Origin: Stagonosporopsis chrysanthemi
Taxonomy: Eukaryota > Ascomycota > Dothideomycetes > Pleosporales > Didymellaceae
Assembly (NCBI GenBank): GCA_022560025.1
Contig: JAFISE010000048.1
Location: 68,174-132,173 of the forward strand
Length of the DNA: 64,000 nt
Direction: 5' to 3'
The translations under genes and the position numbers were made by a program. Shown here piece by piece: positions 12,016 through 23,485 of this stretch. Numbering within the stretch: the stretch's first letter is position 1; each line of letters begins with the position of its first letter. The notes beneath the pieces are model-generated. The model had not been told where the DNA came from, ran no database searches, and was given only the letters and a program-made list of their open reading frames with translations.

Positions 12016-13386
12016 TCATCGTTCGAGCGAGTGGCGTAGGCTGACCTTGCGTGATCCGCTCAGACTGCTGCGCGGAGACGAGTTGAGTACAAAGTCAGGG
12101 ATAGGAGGAGTCATCTCCCTGCTAGGAGGAGAAGGCGTCCTCGATCCAGCGTGTGGACTGAAGGTGCGACCTCGCAAACCCTGCGCGGGGGCTAGAGGAC
12201 TCGGGCTTGTCGCGTTGTTACGCAAGTTACTGTTCGATCGCATCCGCATATAAGGTCGTGACGGACATGCGATGACTTGGTCCGCAAGAGGGCTGGCGAC
12301 GATGCTGGTGCCTGGGGTAGCTTCTGGCAGTGGGCCCGGGCTTTCACTCCTGAAGAGAGGGTGAATGTGTGCTTCGCTGACCGCAGGGCTGGGCGGTCTC
12401 GACATATCGGGGATCATGCGCGGTGCAACGAGTTCTTCACCTAACTCTTCATCAATTTCAGGCAGGAAAGGACCATCCAGAACGCGTGCTGGTGTTGCAG
12501 ATCGACTGCCTGGAATTGGATCCAGGGGTGTACCCTTTGAGGGGGCTGTCTGCATCACCGCATCCCGAGCTTGGTTGCTCACACTGCTAGTGTCCCAACT
12601 ATCGAAACCATCCGAATGCGATACATTGTCGATCGAGTGAGCGTCCGAGTAGACACTTCTTGTATCGCGATTCAAAGACGGCCGGCTAATCAGAGTCGTT
12701 CGTGATGTGACAGGTCGGACAGCATGTCGAATTGACTCCCGGAATGACTTGAGTGACTGCGAGGAACGAGTGGAGAATGTTGGGGATGGCAGAGCTGCAA
12801 GAGGAGACGATGGCTCAGCAGGCTTCATGGCAAACATGTTCCTGCTTGGCGTTGTGTTTCGCATCTCTGACATGACCGAGTCTCTGGGGCCTGAGACGGT
12901 GATCGGCTGAAGCGCTGGTGTGTGACGCCTCCAGAAAGTAGAAGAGTACAGCGCAATCAGACTGATACACGAGGTCACCCATACTGTAATGTGGCCAACG
13001 AAAACTCCATCCCAGTCTGAGATCGGTGCCCTCGATGGGCTGCTCGTCAATTCGGTCCTCCTGGACTTAATGTAGATAATCAGAACGAGCGAAACAATCA
13101 GCGCCGTAGAAGAAAGCACAACACTGACACCAACCAACGCTCTCCTTGCCTGCACTGATCGTTCCATAAATCCATCTCTTCGACGCACGTCCTGAATGAT
13201 GTAGAAGCCAATACAGCACAACGATACAACATCTAACGCACTGGCTGCAGCTGCAATGTGGAGGAGATCTGGCTTTGAGTTGGGAATGGATGCTGCCTCA
13301 ACAATTGAGAGTACTGTGTCAGCAGCAGTACTCGACCATGCCAGAGCTCCGAGAAGCGAAACGTAGAGCTTTCGTGATACGACCAT
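12016..13386 (-). CDS. Four-helix membrane protein with long cytosolic tail, unknown function
   Basis: A single-exon frame of 456 residues starts MVVSRKLYVSLLGALAW. Four hydrophobic segments lie in the first 150 residues: about 8-30, 42-63 (AAAASALDVVSLCCIGFYII), 84-106 (VGVSVVLSSTALIVSLVLII) and 128-148 (FVGHITVWVTSCISLIALYS). The remaining 300 residues are Ser/Pro/Arg-rich and lack Trp-rich or catalytic motifs. They contain repeated SPSP/TPSPP patches that look like phosphorylation-prone disordered sequence. The topology suggests a small integral membrane domain with a cytosolic regulatory tail. I do not recognise a named family. The gene stands alone, with almost 2 kb without another gene on each side. 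Confidence 0.7.
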   Translation of the reverse strand: MVVSRKLYVSLLGALAWSSTAADTVLSIVEAASIPNSKPDLLHIAAAASALDVVSLCCIGFYIIQDVRRRDGFMERSVQARRALVGVSVVLSSTALIVSLVLIIYIKSRRTELTSSPSRAPISDWDGVFVGHITVWVTSCISLIALYSSTFWRRHTPALQPITVSGPRDSVMSEMRNTTPSRNMFAMKPAEPSSPLAALPSPTFSTRSSQSLKSFRESIRHAVRPVTSRTTLISRPSLNRDTRSVYSDAHSIDNVSHSDGFDSWDTSSVSNQARDAVMQTAPSKGTPLDPIPGSRSATPARVLDGPFLPEIDEELGEELVAPRMIPDMSRPPSPAVSEAHIHPLFRSESPGPLPEATPGTSIVASPLADQVIACPSRPYMRMRSNSNLRNNATSPSPLAPAQGLRGRTFSPHAGSRTPSPPSREMTPPIPDFVLNSSPRSSLSGSRKVSLRHSLER

Positions 13387-15276
13387 GCTGTTGCCCGCTT
13401 GTGCAAATCCTCCAAAGGAAACTCAAGGAAGATGATCCAGCACTTGCGAGACGCAAGAAGAACACAACCGTTGAGGATGCTACCGGCCGGTCCAGCTTGG
13501 TGGGGTCGTGTTGCCGACTTCGGTCGAATATGCCCGATATATGTACTGAAACGTTGGGGCAAAGTAGCAATGTGAGCCTAAACTGGTGAATGTTTAGTGA
13601 TTGCCGATGCAATTCAATGGTGGTTGAGATCAAGTTCTCCGAGTAAGGGAAACTGTAGGATCTGTTTGGAAAGTGTGGGGCGAGCACAGCGAGTAAATTG
13701 TCCGTGTTGCTGTGGTAAGGCGCGAGGTAGAGTACCAAACAGTTGACGCGTGAGAGTCGCGAAATGAAATGACGAATAGCGGTAGACGCAGCTAGCTGTG
13801 GTCGAAGTCGGTCGAGGGCGACACGGAAGCCCGAATAGGAAGCGAACCGTTGGACGGATGTGTGTGGCTGATGCGGGCGTCAGGTCCGGCGTTGGTCGTT
13901 AATCACTAACGGCCTGGAAGTAGAGATTGTGGTTGGCGGAACGCACAAGCGAGGGTTTGGTAGAGACGGGAGCGAGCGAAGTGTTGAACGAAGGACAAAA
14001 CAGCACCACATGAAGAGAAGAGAGCATGTGGGGGCCCACGACAGTTAATAAATTTAGAAGAGAGAGGAGGGCTGATTTGTGTCATTGTTTGGCGGCCGGG
14101 GGCCTGCCGCTGCGTTGAGCAACATGGAGACAGACTAGGGACCCAAGCTAGCATCCTAGATGTGTTGCAGGCATTGTGGGGTGCGATCTCGAAGAGCGAC
14201 GGCTCGCACGACCTCTCAGATGGGCGCCGACCGCGTTGCACCAGGTCTGTGAGCCTCTCAGGCACAATTGGAGAAACATTGGCGCTGCAGGATGCGGTAG
14301 GTGGTCCGCGAGCTGAAAGCACAACCTGACCGGGCACGAAAATGATGCAGGGCGAAGAAAATTCACAGACAAACAGCCGGAAATGTGTAGCAGCTGGACC
14401 AATTGCGGATCGTCAGGCCTGGGCCCCGATGCCCACAGCGTCGTAATATTTGTGTAAGGGCTGGTAGGGGTTGCCTGTCAAAGTTTGTAGTGTGGAGCAG
14501 TGGCCTTGCTAGGCATTCATTTGCGACGCGTTGTTTTGCGCATGCTTGGACGGGCATAACAAACAATCTCGGACGGCGCTATCACAAGCTGACGGCCTGC
14601 GGAGAGCTGGCTCTACGCGAGATCAGAATCAGAGCCTGCTGTCGTGTTGGCCACGGCAGCTCATAGTTGCTAGTCGCAGCAGCGTCTTGCCTCTTCGGGC
14701 GCCTGCCATCGCACAGGCCGTGGTTGCACAGTGCTGCGAGGCCAGCACGTCTGAGGCAATGTGAAACAACACTGGCCTTTCACGTTGCTGGGCGGCCACG
14801 ATGTGTGGCTGTCTGAAACAGACAAGGAGAACCGCGAACAAAGAAAGGGTCTGCAGCCGCATGTGGACTGCGGCTGTGAGCGAGGTACATGCAGCTGCGG
14901 GTGGGCGGCATGTCAGTGTCGTGGTGTATTTTGTTGATGTTCGGGAAGCGTTCGCCGACCGGAGCTTTTGGTGGCCTCAGGCAAGAGCTGCCCGCTCGTC
15001 ACGTGAGCGGTCCCGCCTTGGAGGCGAGGTAACGACTTCGCGGCGGTTTGACAGCAGCGAATCTGCCTGGAGTATTTCCATTGCCTTCTCTTGTTTCCCA
15101 CAGTCAAGCAAGCCGCGGTCCCCCCAAACAGCTGCCCCCACTTCCACTTCACCTTCCCCCAACATCATTTTTACCTAGCTTTGCAGACCAGAGCTACCAT
15201 CTTCATAAACCCCGCCTCCACCGTCACTGCACCTCCCCAGCTACACCACCAAACCATCCACGTCTCAACTGCCACC
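13387..15276. other. intergenic, divergent promoter region
   Basis: This 1.9-kb stretch separates the minus-strand membrane protein gene from RAD23. The 200 nt before RAD23 are strongly pyrimidine-rich (for example around 15120-15270), as expected for a leader. The middle has short open frames only. No RNA gene or repeat is supported. Confidence 0.45.
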
Positions 15277-16698
15277 ATGAAGATCACGTTCAAGGTACTG
15301 CGCCACCACGTCGTCCGTGTCTGAGTGAAGCTGACAGCCGCGCAGGATCTCAAGCAGAATAAGTTTGTCGTCGAGGCCGAGCCTTCGGAAACGGTACGCA
15401 GCGGCGCCGCCTCTCCGCTACCCATCGCAGCATGCTAACGGGCTATCCAGATTGGCGAGCTCAAGGCCAAGATCCAGGGCGACAAGGGCTGGGAAGTCCC
15501 CCAACAGAAGCTGATCTACTCTGGTGAGCCCTCTCCCACTGCGCAAAGGCGCAGTGGCACATCGGCTACAGGCGCTGACCTCAACCACAGGCAAGATCCT
15601 CCAGGATGCCAACACTATCGAGTCGTACAACATCGAGGAGAAGGGCTTCATTGTCTGCATGGTCTCCAAGGTTAGCACGCCAATAGCCCTGTTGGCGCGC
15701 GATGGACTAACAGCAATGCCAGCCCAAAGCGCCCGCCGCCTCCGCCAGCAAAGCTCCCTCCACACCTGCAAAGCCAGCAGCTCCGGCTCAGACACCCGCT
15801 GCACCAGCAGCTCCCACCGCACCCTCAGCCTCGTCCGCCACACAGAATGTTCCTGCCACACCGTCGCCCGCACCCGCGCAGCAGTCCGAGCGCTTCAACG
15901 ACCCGTCAGCCCTAACCATGGGTGGAGAGCGTGAGGCAGCCATTGCCAACATGGAGAGCATGGGTTTCGCACGAGCAGACATTGACCGCGCCATGCGCGC
16001 CGCCTTCTTCAACCCCGACCGAGCGGTCGAGTATCTTCTGACAGTAAGACAACCGGCATTCCTACTGCATTTGTTCTGTTCTGACGAATTTCTAGGGTAT
16101 TCCAGAGAGCGCCCTTCAGGAACAGGCACAGCAGCAGGCACAAGCGCGTGCTCCGACCTCGCCACCCGCTACCGGAGGGAACACAGGTGCTACGCCCGCT
16201 GCTTCTGGGGGGGATGAGCCGATAAACCTGTTCGAGGCCGCTGCGCAAGCTGGCCAGGGTCGCGGCGGCGCTGGTGGTGCACGCTCGGCAGGTGCTGCAG
16301 CCGGTGGTGCTGGCGCCCTCAACGCTAACAGCCTTGACTTCCTGCGCAACAACCCACAATTCCAGCAGTTGCGACAGGTCGTACAACAGCAGCCACAGAT
16401 GCTCGAGCCCATCCTGCAGCAAGTTGGTCAGGGTAATCCTCAGCTGGCGCAGATGATCGCTTCGAATCCCGAGCAGTTCTTGCAGCTACTGGCAGAAGAC
16501 GCTGACGATGATGCGCCATTGCCCCCCGGTGCTCAGTCCATTTCGGTTACAGAGGAGGAGCGCGAGGCTATTGAGCGCTTGTGTCGCCTTGGCTTTGAGC
16601 GCGACCTCGTGATCCAAGCTTACTTCGCGTGTGACAAGAACGAGGAACTGGCCGCCAACTTCCTCTTCGATCAGCCCGATGATCTGGACGACCAGTAG
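15277..16698 (+). CDS. RAD23: UV excision repair / proteasome shuttle protein Rad23
   Basis: Six exons (15277-15294, 15346-15393, 15451-15523, 15591-15670, 15723-16043, 16096-16698) give 380 residues. Domain order is the full Rad23 set: ubiquitin-like domain at about 1-75 (MKITFK start, KIQGDKGW, KLIYSGKIL), a Pro/Ala linker, UBA1 at about 140-180 (IANMESMGFARADIDRAMRA), the XPC/Rad4-binding STI1-type domain at about 259-312 (LDFLRNNPQFQQLRQ) and UBA2 at about 332-372 (AIERLCRLGF, NEELAANFLFD). Known role: it stabilises the Rad4/XPC damage sensor in nucleotide excision repair and delivers ubiquitylated substrates to the proteasome. The ubiquitin-like domain is split by three introns, which are concentrated at the 5' end, the common pattern for this window. 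Confidence 0.96.
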
Positions 16699-17805
16699 AG
16701 GCTCTCAAGCCACCGATGCGCTTACTGTCCGACCACACTATACCCGATTTCGCTACATCTCCACCTGATGCCATCGTTACAATGTCACAAGCACCATTTG
16801 CAATATTGGGCGGCAATGTCCCGATCCTACGTCAACTTCCCGGTCTGGCACTCGCGTACTCGAGCCCGGAAAGCGTACATATGCACCGGCGTCCGTGTTT
16901 ACATGCAACGCTGCCTTCGAACAGGAGTAAGACTCTTTGGCAAGATGACACAGATAGTCTGCTCGGCCTGATGAATGGTCTAGGGCGATCAAAGAATACA
17001 TCATGACTGAAAGAGAATCCTTGTGCTCATCTTACCATGCTGTGCTTGGATGTGTGAGCAGTTCTGATGACCGTGACCTTTCACTTCAGAAGCTCGTTAT
17101 GTTGCAATTGTTTAAAATGGGCAACCGGCCTCCATCACAGGCCGTACCGTCTCCGCTATTGACCAGGACGGAAAGCTCGCCTAGCGTCTATTGGAGTGGA
17201 AAAGCAAGCAGGCTAACAAGTAGTGTTGCTCTTCTGACGTTACTCGATTCTCTCACAACCCACAACTGCTTGACTGTGACTTTCGACAGCCTTGCATCAT
17301 TAGCCTAAAGGAGCTTTAACGCAGCGCATATTCTACTTGCTAACCTATTCGCTGTTTCTATTGCTCTTTGCATTCCCGCATTGTCCTGACCAAGTGGGAA
17401 TGGCTTGAGTATCAAGCTATGCTCAGTCTCTCTGCTCCAGAAACCATCAACGAAGATTCTGGGGCGCTGCGCTTTGCACTGGAAACAAGCGACCCAATGG
17501 TCTGCCGCAGATACAATAATCGTACATGATGGCCTTTTCCAGCGGGTGCCCTGACACTAGGACGGATGGTTTCTTGTCTTCCCATGCGATATGATTTGAA
17601 AAGCATACATGTCTGGGACTTTCCTTGTTCATCGCCCTTTGTACATGTTCCACACGTTCCACCGAAGAACTTTGACAAGTCATGTACAAAGGTGTTGAAT
17701 TCGAAACACGTCCACGCAGGTCGTGAAGAAGACCCGCAAAGCAACAAAGCAGCTTCGCACTCGTGTTCACGCATCGATACCCACACCACCCCCATCAAAC
17801 GATGG
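16699..17805. other. intergenic, convergent 3' flanks
   Basis: RAD23 and the GH55 gene converge here. Open frames are shadow-like and short, and I see no repeat or RNA gene. Confidence 0.45.
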
Positions 17806-20363
17806 CTACAAACCAAACCCGTCGATCCTAAACATATTGATCGTGTCCACATACGAGCCGTTATTGTCAACATTGCTCGCCAAATCCACTCCATCCCTGG
17901 TGATCATCTGTGTCGAACCCACAGTGTTGAGGTTGTAGATGTCAATATCATGGCTGAGCCTATCGCCTTCGATACTGAAGATCCGCGTCTGACACACCGC
18001 ACCCGAACCGACGTCCGAGCATGCGGTGCTATAATTATCGAAGAACGAGTACAACCCCACGCCGTATCCGAGGATGTTGTTACTGCGAACGATGCGGAGA
18101 CCCCATCCACTCGCTGTGCTGGCGGTGCTGTTTCCTGTACCATTAACAAAAGGAGCGAAGACGGGATCATGAAGCGCAGGGTTTGGAGGGAAAGGAATGG
18201 TGGCATCGGGATTGGGCTGGTAGTAGGCGCTTTCTGTTTGGATCTGGCCCATGAAGACGTTACGCGTGTCGACGAATTGATACTCGTAGAGGACGTGGTG
18301 TTCGACGGCTGTGCCCCATCTGGTCATGTTAGAGGGGAGGATAAGGGAATGTAGAGGTAGACTTACAGCCATAGCTGGCCACGCTGGCTCTCGATGTGCA
18401 GACCGCGGCCAGCGTAGATAGTGATCTGGGTGTTGTTGTTGCGTGCATCATCCAAGTCGTGATCGGCAACCCAGAGCCAGTTGTTCTCCAGGTAAAGACC
18501 GGTAGCAAACTTGGTGATATGGATAGACATATATGCGGCAATACACTCCTGCACTAGATTCGCAGACGTGATCTTGGTGCCTGGAGTCTTCTCACACTGC
18601 TCTGTCTGAAGGTCGGAGCCAGCAAAGCCACCAATGCGAGTGTGGACTTCCCACATGCCAGCTGGAGTTGCGTCGTATGTACCCAGATTGTACTCGATCA
18701 GAATTGCTCCCTTTTGCTGCCCCTGAGTGCTTATGAACGTGTCGGACCACTCGATCGAGCCCTGCTCGCCAGGCAGCGCGATCTGCACAACAGGCTTGGG
18801 ATTGTCAATGTCGTTGAAGTAATCGCCAGCAGAGAGAATGACAGCAGAAAGAGCTTCACCCACGATCTTGGAACCCGGAGGGATGTAGATAGTTCCAGTG
18901 ACCTTATAGTAGCCGGCATCGAGGAACAGGATCTTGCCCTCGTTCTTGGCTCGCAGTAAAGCAGCGTTGAGAGCGGCAGTATCATCAGTCACACCGTCAC
19001 CAGAAGCACCAAGATCCCGAGCGCTGAGGAACGAAGACAGCGGCAAATCCTCATACTGTGGCTTAGAGTGTGTGTAGTATCTTCCTGTAGCATCGAGCAG
19101 TTCAGCCGGCCTCTTACTTGGCTCGACAGGGCCGCGAGCCTGGACGGGGCCTTCGGGCAAGTAACGATGACCATCAGCCCAAGCAGCAATCACAGTGGAT
19201 CCAGAAGTGCCATCAAGGTAGGTCGAGTTAGGTCCAGCAACGGCCACATCGACATTATCTAGCTTGACGTTCTCCAAATACACACTTCCGGAACTGGCAG
19301 GTTCGGAATTGTCAGTTCTGGCGGTCAGGATGCCAATGGGCGTATTATTGATCTCACTGTCGAACAAGGTGATGGATCCAACTTCGACGTCTGCTGGACC
19401 TCCGGCAGAAATATTGAAGCCAACTTGGCAATTGTTGATCGTGATTCCAGAGTACGTCCAGCCCCAGTCCCATAGCTGGTTGACAGCCGTGACGACGTTG
19501 TTGAAGGTCAAGTTGCGTGTGGTGAACTGCTGGTTGCCAACATTGAAGCCATAATTTCCTCCCTCGAATACAAGATCGGTCATGAAACCACCCGATCCCT
19601 CTGAGATAAACAGGCCCTGGTGCTGGGTGCCAGTGGCCACAGACATCTTGAAGACGACATTCTGAAGGCTTGTTGTCTGCGCAGTAGGCCAATGTACACC
19701 CGTCGCTGATACATTCGCTGGGATGTCTGTCATGTCCAAGACAAGGTTGCGGATCTGGCGAAAGAACGTGTTGGTCGGTCCGAATCCAGTTCGCCCGGGA
19801 CGGGTGCCATTGTTCAAGTATTGGCTGCCATCTATCAATCCGAGACCAGTAAAGTTCGAGGTTGCAAGTAAAGTTGGAAGACAGTTGGGGTTACCAATCA
19901 GCTGTTGGGATTAGTGGGGCTCCATCTAAGTACTAGAGTAACATACATGGGTGTAATAGTAATCTATGATACTCTGAGAGATCTTGTAAGTGCCTTCAGG
20001 GAAATAGACAACGGCAGGCGTGTTGGTAGAAGACTCGCATGCACTTGGTCCGCATCGATTGCCTTGTGTTACGGCTCTTTGGATCGCCGCCGTGTCATCA
20101 GTGACTCCATCACCTCGAGCACCGAAGTCTTTCACATTCCTGAACACCGTATAGTTGTCAGGATTGGGGTTGAAAGACGCAATACCCTGGTGCTTGATGT
20201 TCTCGAGCCAGTACGGAGCGCAAGATCCAGCAGTTCCGGTTGACAATGGGGCCGAAGAAGTGCTGGTGCCATTGGCCTTTAAAGGATATGGAGCAGTAGT
20301 CGGATTGATGGTAAGCGCATATGCGTAAGTCGGAAGCACCAAGATTGCAGTCTTGAGCAACAT
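17806..20363 (-). CDS. Secreted glycoside hydrolase family 55 exo-/endo-beta-1,3-glucanase
   Basis: Exons 20363-19947, 19901-18367 and 18319-17806 encode 821 residues. The start MLLKTAILVLPTYAYALT is a signal peptide, and many N-x-S/T sites follow. Two copies of the pectate-lyase-superfamily motif mark the tandem beta-helices of GH55: KDFGARGDGVTDDTAA at about 78-93 and RDLGASGDGVTDDTAA at about 434-449. Other family-like stretches are YFPEGTY, SEGSGGFMTDL, LFLDAGYY and GQLWLWGTAVEHHVLYEYQF, the last restored across intron 2. Known role: GH55 enzymes cleave laminarin-type beta-1,3-glucan, releasing glucose or gentiobiose, in cell-wall turnover or feeding on other fungi. The exact bond specificity cannot be read from the sequence. 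The upstream in-frame extension uses GTG, so ATG 20363 is chosen. Confidence 0.93.
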
Positions 20364-21153
20364 TATGTGAAGAATGGCAAAAGCAAACGAGTGACTGTGA
20401 GCGAGTTTCAATGGTTGAATAACAAAGACAGAACGCAGGAGCACACGATCGATAAATAGAATGTCAGGAGCTGATGTGGTAAATAGAGATCGTCAACTGC
20501 AGACGGTTCAGCGGGGAGGCGACAGACCACCCGTCTACCCAATCACGATTTCGGCCTGATACATCAACTGCAGGTTGGAGTCGTGGCTTGCGTTTAAACT
20601 TGCTACTGCTGTACATTTACAGGGCTTAATCACTGCTGGTGGCTGGCTTGACAGCGTGACAGCATCTTGTAGACTCTGGGGTTCCTGTTTGTGCGACACT
20701 GATAACGGCTTGGAGACTCAACGCTCCCTTGCGTAGATGCGTAGAATCTCCGAAGCTCAACTGCCGCAATTTTAATCAGCAAGGTTAATCAGAAACCTTG
20801 TTCAGAGACGGGAGGGGCATTCGCGTCCGGTCCAACAAGGTTGAAGAAGGTGTGGTGTCATGCATGGTTCAGCTTGGCCAAGGAGATGAGTTCGCTTTGC
20901 TCGTACAGAGAGGCGTCTGTCAGCCACTTATAGATGCACGAGGGGCTGCATGAACAGATTGATTGAGCAAAGGTCAGTGGCCGATGCAGGTATTAAAGTA
21001 TGCGACGCGACTGCACGTGTTCAGCGTCCATGATCGGCATTACGAACGCCGACATGCTTCTCTGAAACTTTGCGAGTGAACGTCATCTTCGACATCCCAC
21101 AGCATCCAGCTTCCGAATCCTCAAACCCTTCTTTACTACACACACATCCCAAG
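20364..21153. other. intergenic, divergent promoters of GH55 and TOM5
   Basis: Shared upstream region of two divergent genes. I see no clear operator-like or repeated motif and no further gene. Confidence 0.45.
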
Positions 21154-21403
21154 ATGTTTGGAGGTTAGTGCCGTAGTACGGGCGATTCAACTCAACTGAC
21201 TGATTGATGCGCAGCACCACCGCAGCCTTCCAAGCAGGAGCTTGAGCGCGCCGAGGCGCAGACCATGACCGACATCAAGTGGACAGCTGCTTCTGCTGTT
21301 GTGCTCTACTTGTGTAAGTCACGTTGCATATGTTATGGATGGTTTTCATGCTAACACGGCCGAAGCGCCATTCCTCGTTGACTACGTCTACAAGCTCATC
21401 TAA
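21154..21403 (+). CDS. TOM5: Mitochondrial import receptor subunit Tom5
   Basis: This is a tiny spliced gene: exons 21154-21163, 21215-21313 and 21366-21403 give 48 residues. The product begins MFGAPPQPSKQELERAEAQ, then carries a single hydrophobic helix (WTAASAVVLYLSPFLVDYVY) and ends KLI. The acidic/amphipathic N-terminus, one C-terminal transmembrane segment with the L-S-P-F pattern and the size of about 50 residues match fungal Tom5. Known role: Tom5 is a small tail-anchored subunit of the TOM complex in the outer membrane that passes preproteins from receptors to the Tom40 pore and helps assembly. The first exon holds only ten coding bases, so simple ORF scans miss it. Both introns (about 51 nt) are GT-AG and all junction phases agree. 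Confidence 0.82.
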
Positions 21404-21732
21404 ACGACTGCAATCCACGAAAGCGAAGACTTGTTGCAGCATTTGTACGAACACCCGGTCGGCATCACTGCGATCTGTATCATGAATGCGCTTGAGGACA
21501 GGCGCCTGTACAACACGAGAGAACTCTTTACGGGCGAATAGGAAGAGGTGACGATACACAAGGAGATAGCTGGATCACGATAGATGCAACGGCATCATGG
21601 GTGCAAGTAATGGCATTAGACTTTATGCTATGGCCTCAATGAGCCACAATATGGTATCCTGCAATCCAAAACTTTTCGCCAATCAGATAATTGATAAATA
21701 CTCTACCGATCGTACATGCCAATGTTCTGTAT
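21404..21732. other. intergenic, convergent 3' flanks
   Basis: 3' flanks of TOM5 and NUP57. AT-rich around 21650-21710. Nothing further seen. Confidence 0.5.
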
Positions 21733-23125
21733 TCATCGTCTTGCTGGCTTCTGTTCTTGGACTTTCTCATACTCGTCGTACTCTTGCTTTGTGTCGTCGA
21801 CCCACTTCTTGAGGTGTTCCAGCTGTCGGTCGTAGTCTTTCAGAAGCTGCATATGCTGTTAGTCTAGTTTTGCTGTATGAAGAGACATTGAACATACCTT
21901 CTCCACTGCCTTCTGGTCGTCTTCTGAAAGCAGCTCGCCATTTGCCTGGCTCTCGAGAGTCTTGCCCAGCTTCTCTGTCTCCTCCTGGAGTATTCGCGCC
22001 CTCTCGCGCACACCTGACATACGCGCCCAGATCTCTTCCTGCCGCCCACCAAGCACAGGGTCAAAAGTCTTCTTCTCAAGCTCAACAAGCTTCTTCCTTA
22101 GCTCCTCCTCCTGTGTATCCATTACATACCCTCGGTTCCTAAGAATCTGTACCTTGGTAGCTAGAGCTAGTGTTCGCTGTGTGAATACAATGTGCTTTCG
22201 CTTCGCCTCGGTAATGCGCGATGCAATATTTAGTTCGTGAGTATCCTTGAGCACCGAAAGGCAGTTGTTGATCTCGTGAAGGCGCGTGCGGAGTGCAGCT
22301 ACAGCCGTCTGCTGCTGGCGTATGCGCTCTGCTACCTGCTCAAAACCACGTGCAAGTACGGGGATAGCGCCTGGGGCGGGCTTGTTCGACAAGGCCTCTT
22401 CCCACTTCCTCTCATTCTCTCCCGGTTGAGGTCCGTAGAACGGTGCTTCTTCAGGTTTGACGGAGTTGTAGAAATAGTACTGAAAAACGCAGTCGGGGTT
22501 CTCGGGGTCCCATTTGCCATTCAACACCTGAATCTGTTGTTGGACGGACTTCTCCCCTGTTCTTGTTTAGCCACATCATGACGGACCTGACGAATAACAT
22601 ACGGTGACCGTTCATGGAAGCGCCAGCATACGGTTGAGCGGTCGACTGTCGCAGCTGAGGAAGCCCATCGCGAGTCTGCTGGAGAACCTGCGCCTGAACG
22701 GGGTTCAAGCCTGGCGCAGGTTGCAGTGACGAGCCGAACAAGCTGTTGCTGAACTGCTGAGGTTGTTGTTGGGGCTGCTGTTGCTGTTGCTGTGTCTGCG
22801 ACTGGCCCCACAAGCTCGACGTCTGTTGCTGTTGTTGTTGTGGTTGTGGTTGTGGTTGCTGCTGCTGCTGCTGGTTCTGCCCAAACCCTCCACCGAACAG
22901 GCTAGATCCTGCGCCCTGTTGTGGCTGCTGCTGCTGCTGAGTCGAGCCAAAGAGACCACTGGTCTGGGGTGCTGCCGCGCTCGTGCCAAATAAGCCAGGT
23001 GCTGCATTCGACTGTTGTGGTTGTTGCAATGCACCACCAAATAGACCTCCAGCTGGCGCAGTTGTGCTTCCAAACAGTGTGCCTGTCTTCTTCTCTCCGC
23101 CGGCGTTTCCGAAGCTAAAAGCCAT
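21733..23125 (-). CDS. NUP57: FG nucleoporin Nup57/Nup54
   Basis: Exons 23125-22603, 22556-21898 and 21846-21733 give 431 residues. The N-terminal half is an FG domain with FSFGN, LFGSTT, GLFGG, GLFGTS, GLFGS and SLFGGGFG units separated by long Gln runs. The C-terminal half is the conserved Nup54/Nup57 alpha-helical part: NPDCVFQYYFYNSV, then RGFEQVAERIRQQQTAV, coiled-coil heptads, and a last helix LLKDYDRQLEHLKKWVDDTK supplied by exon 3. Known role: it is part of the central channel Nsp1/Nup62-Nup57/Nup54-Nup49/Nup58 complex that forms the permeability barrier of the nuclear pore. The last acceptor could be 21846 or 21855, a three-residue difference. I prefer 21846 because a CTAAC branch site then lies at a normal distance. 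Confidence 0.93.
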
Positions 23126-23485
23126 ATTGACGGCAGATCCAAAAGGCGCAATCCAGTAGTGTTTATGTGTGTACGCGCTTCGGGCACGCGCTGAATGGCG
23201 AAAGAACGGCGAGCGTGGCAGTAATAAAAGGTGAAGCTCAGGCAACCTGCATGTCGACAGTGAAAGAAGCTTCAAAGTTTGCGCGCCGGCGTTGCAGTGA
23301 TGCGAGGCCGCAATGGGTTTCAGTGTTTTGGCGCAGGCTACTTTGTCGATTGTCGAAAGCTTCAGGTCGGCGCCCAATCAGAGCGGCCTTGTGTGCCAAG
23401 GCCTCCTCGGAATTGCAGCGACGACCGGTCGTCACCTCTGATCATTTGGGAGCAATTAGCCTGCCATTGGCATCTCACAACCACA
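23126..23485. promoter_or_regulatory. Bidirectional promoter of NUP57 and NDUFA8
   Basis: Two divergent starts lie only 360 bp apart, so the region must carry both promoters. No TATA box is evident on either strand. This assignment rests on gene arrangement alone. Confidence 0.5.

Noticed and set aside
20361..20444. N-terminal extension of the GH55 protein to 20444
   Set aside because: The extension begins with GTG, and the signal peptide begins at ATG 20363.
22521..23187. Asn/Ser-rich frames opposite or beside NUP57 repeats
   Set aside because: They are alternative frames of the CAG-rich FG region of NUP57.
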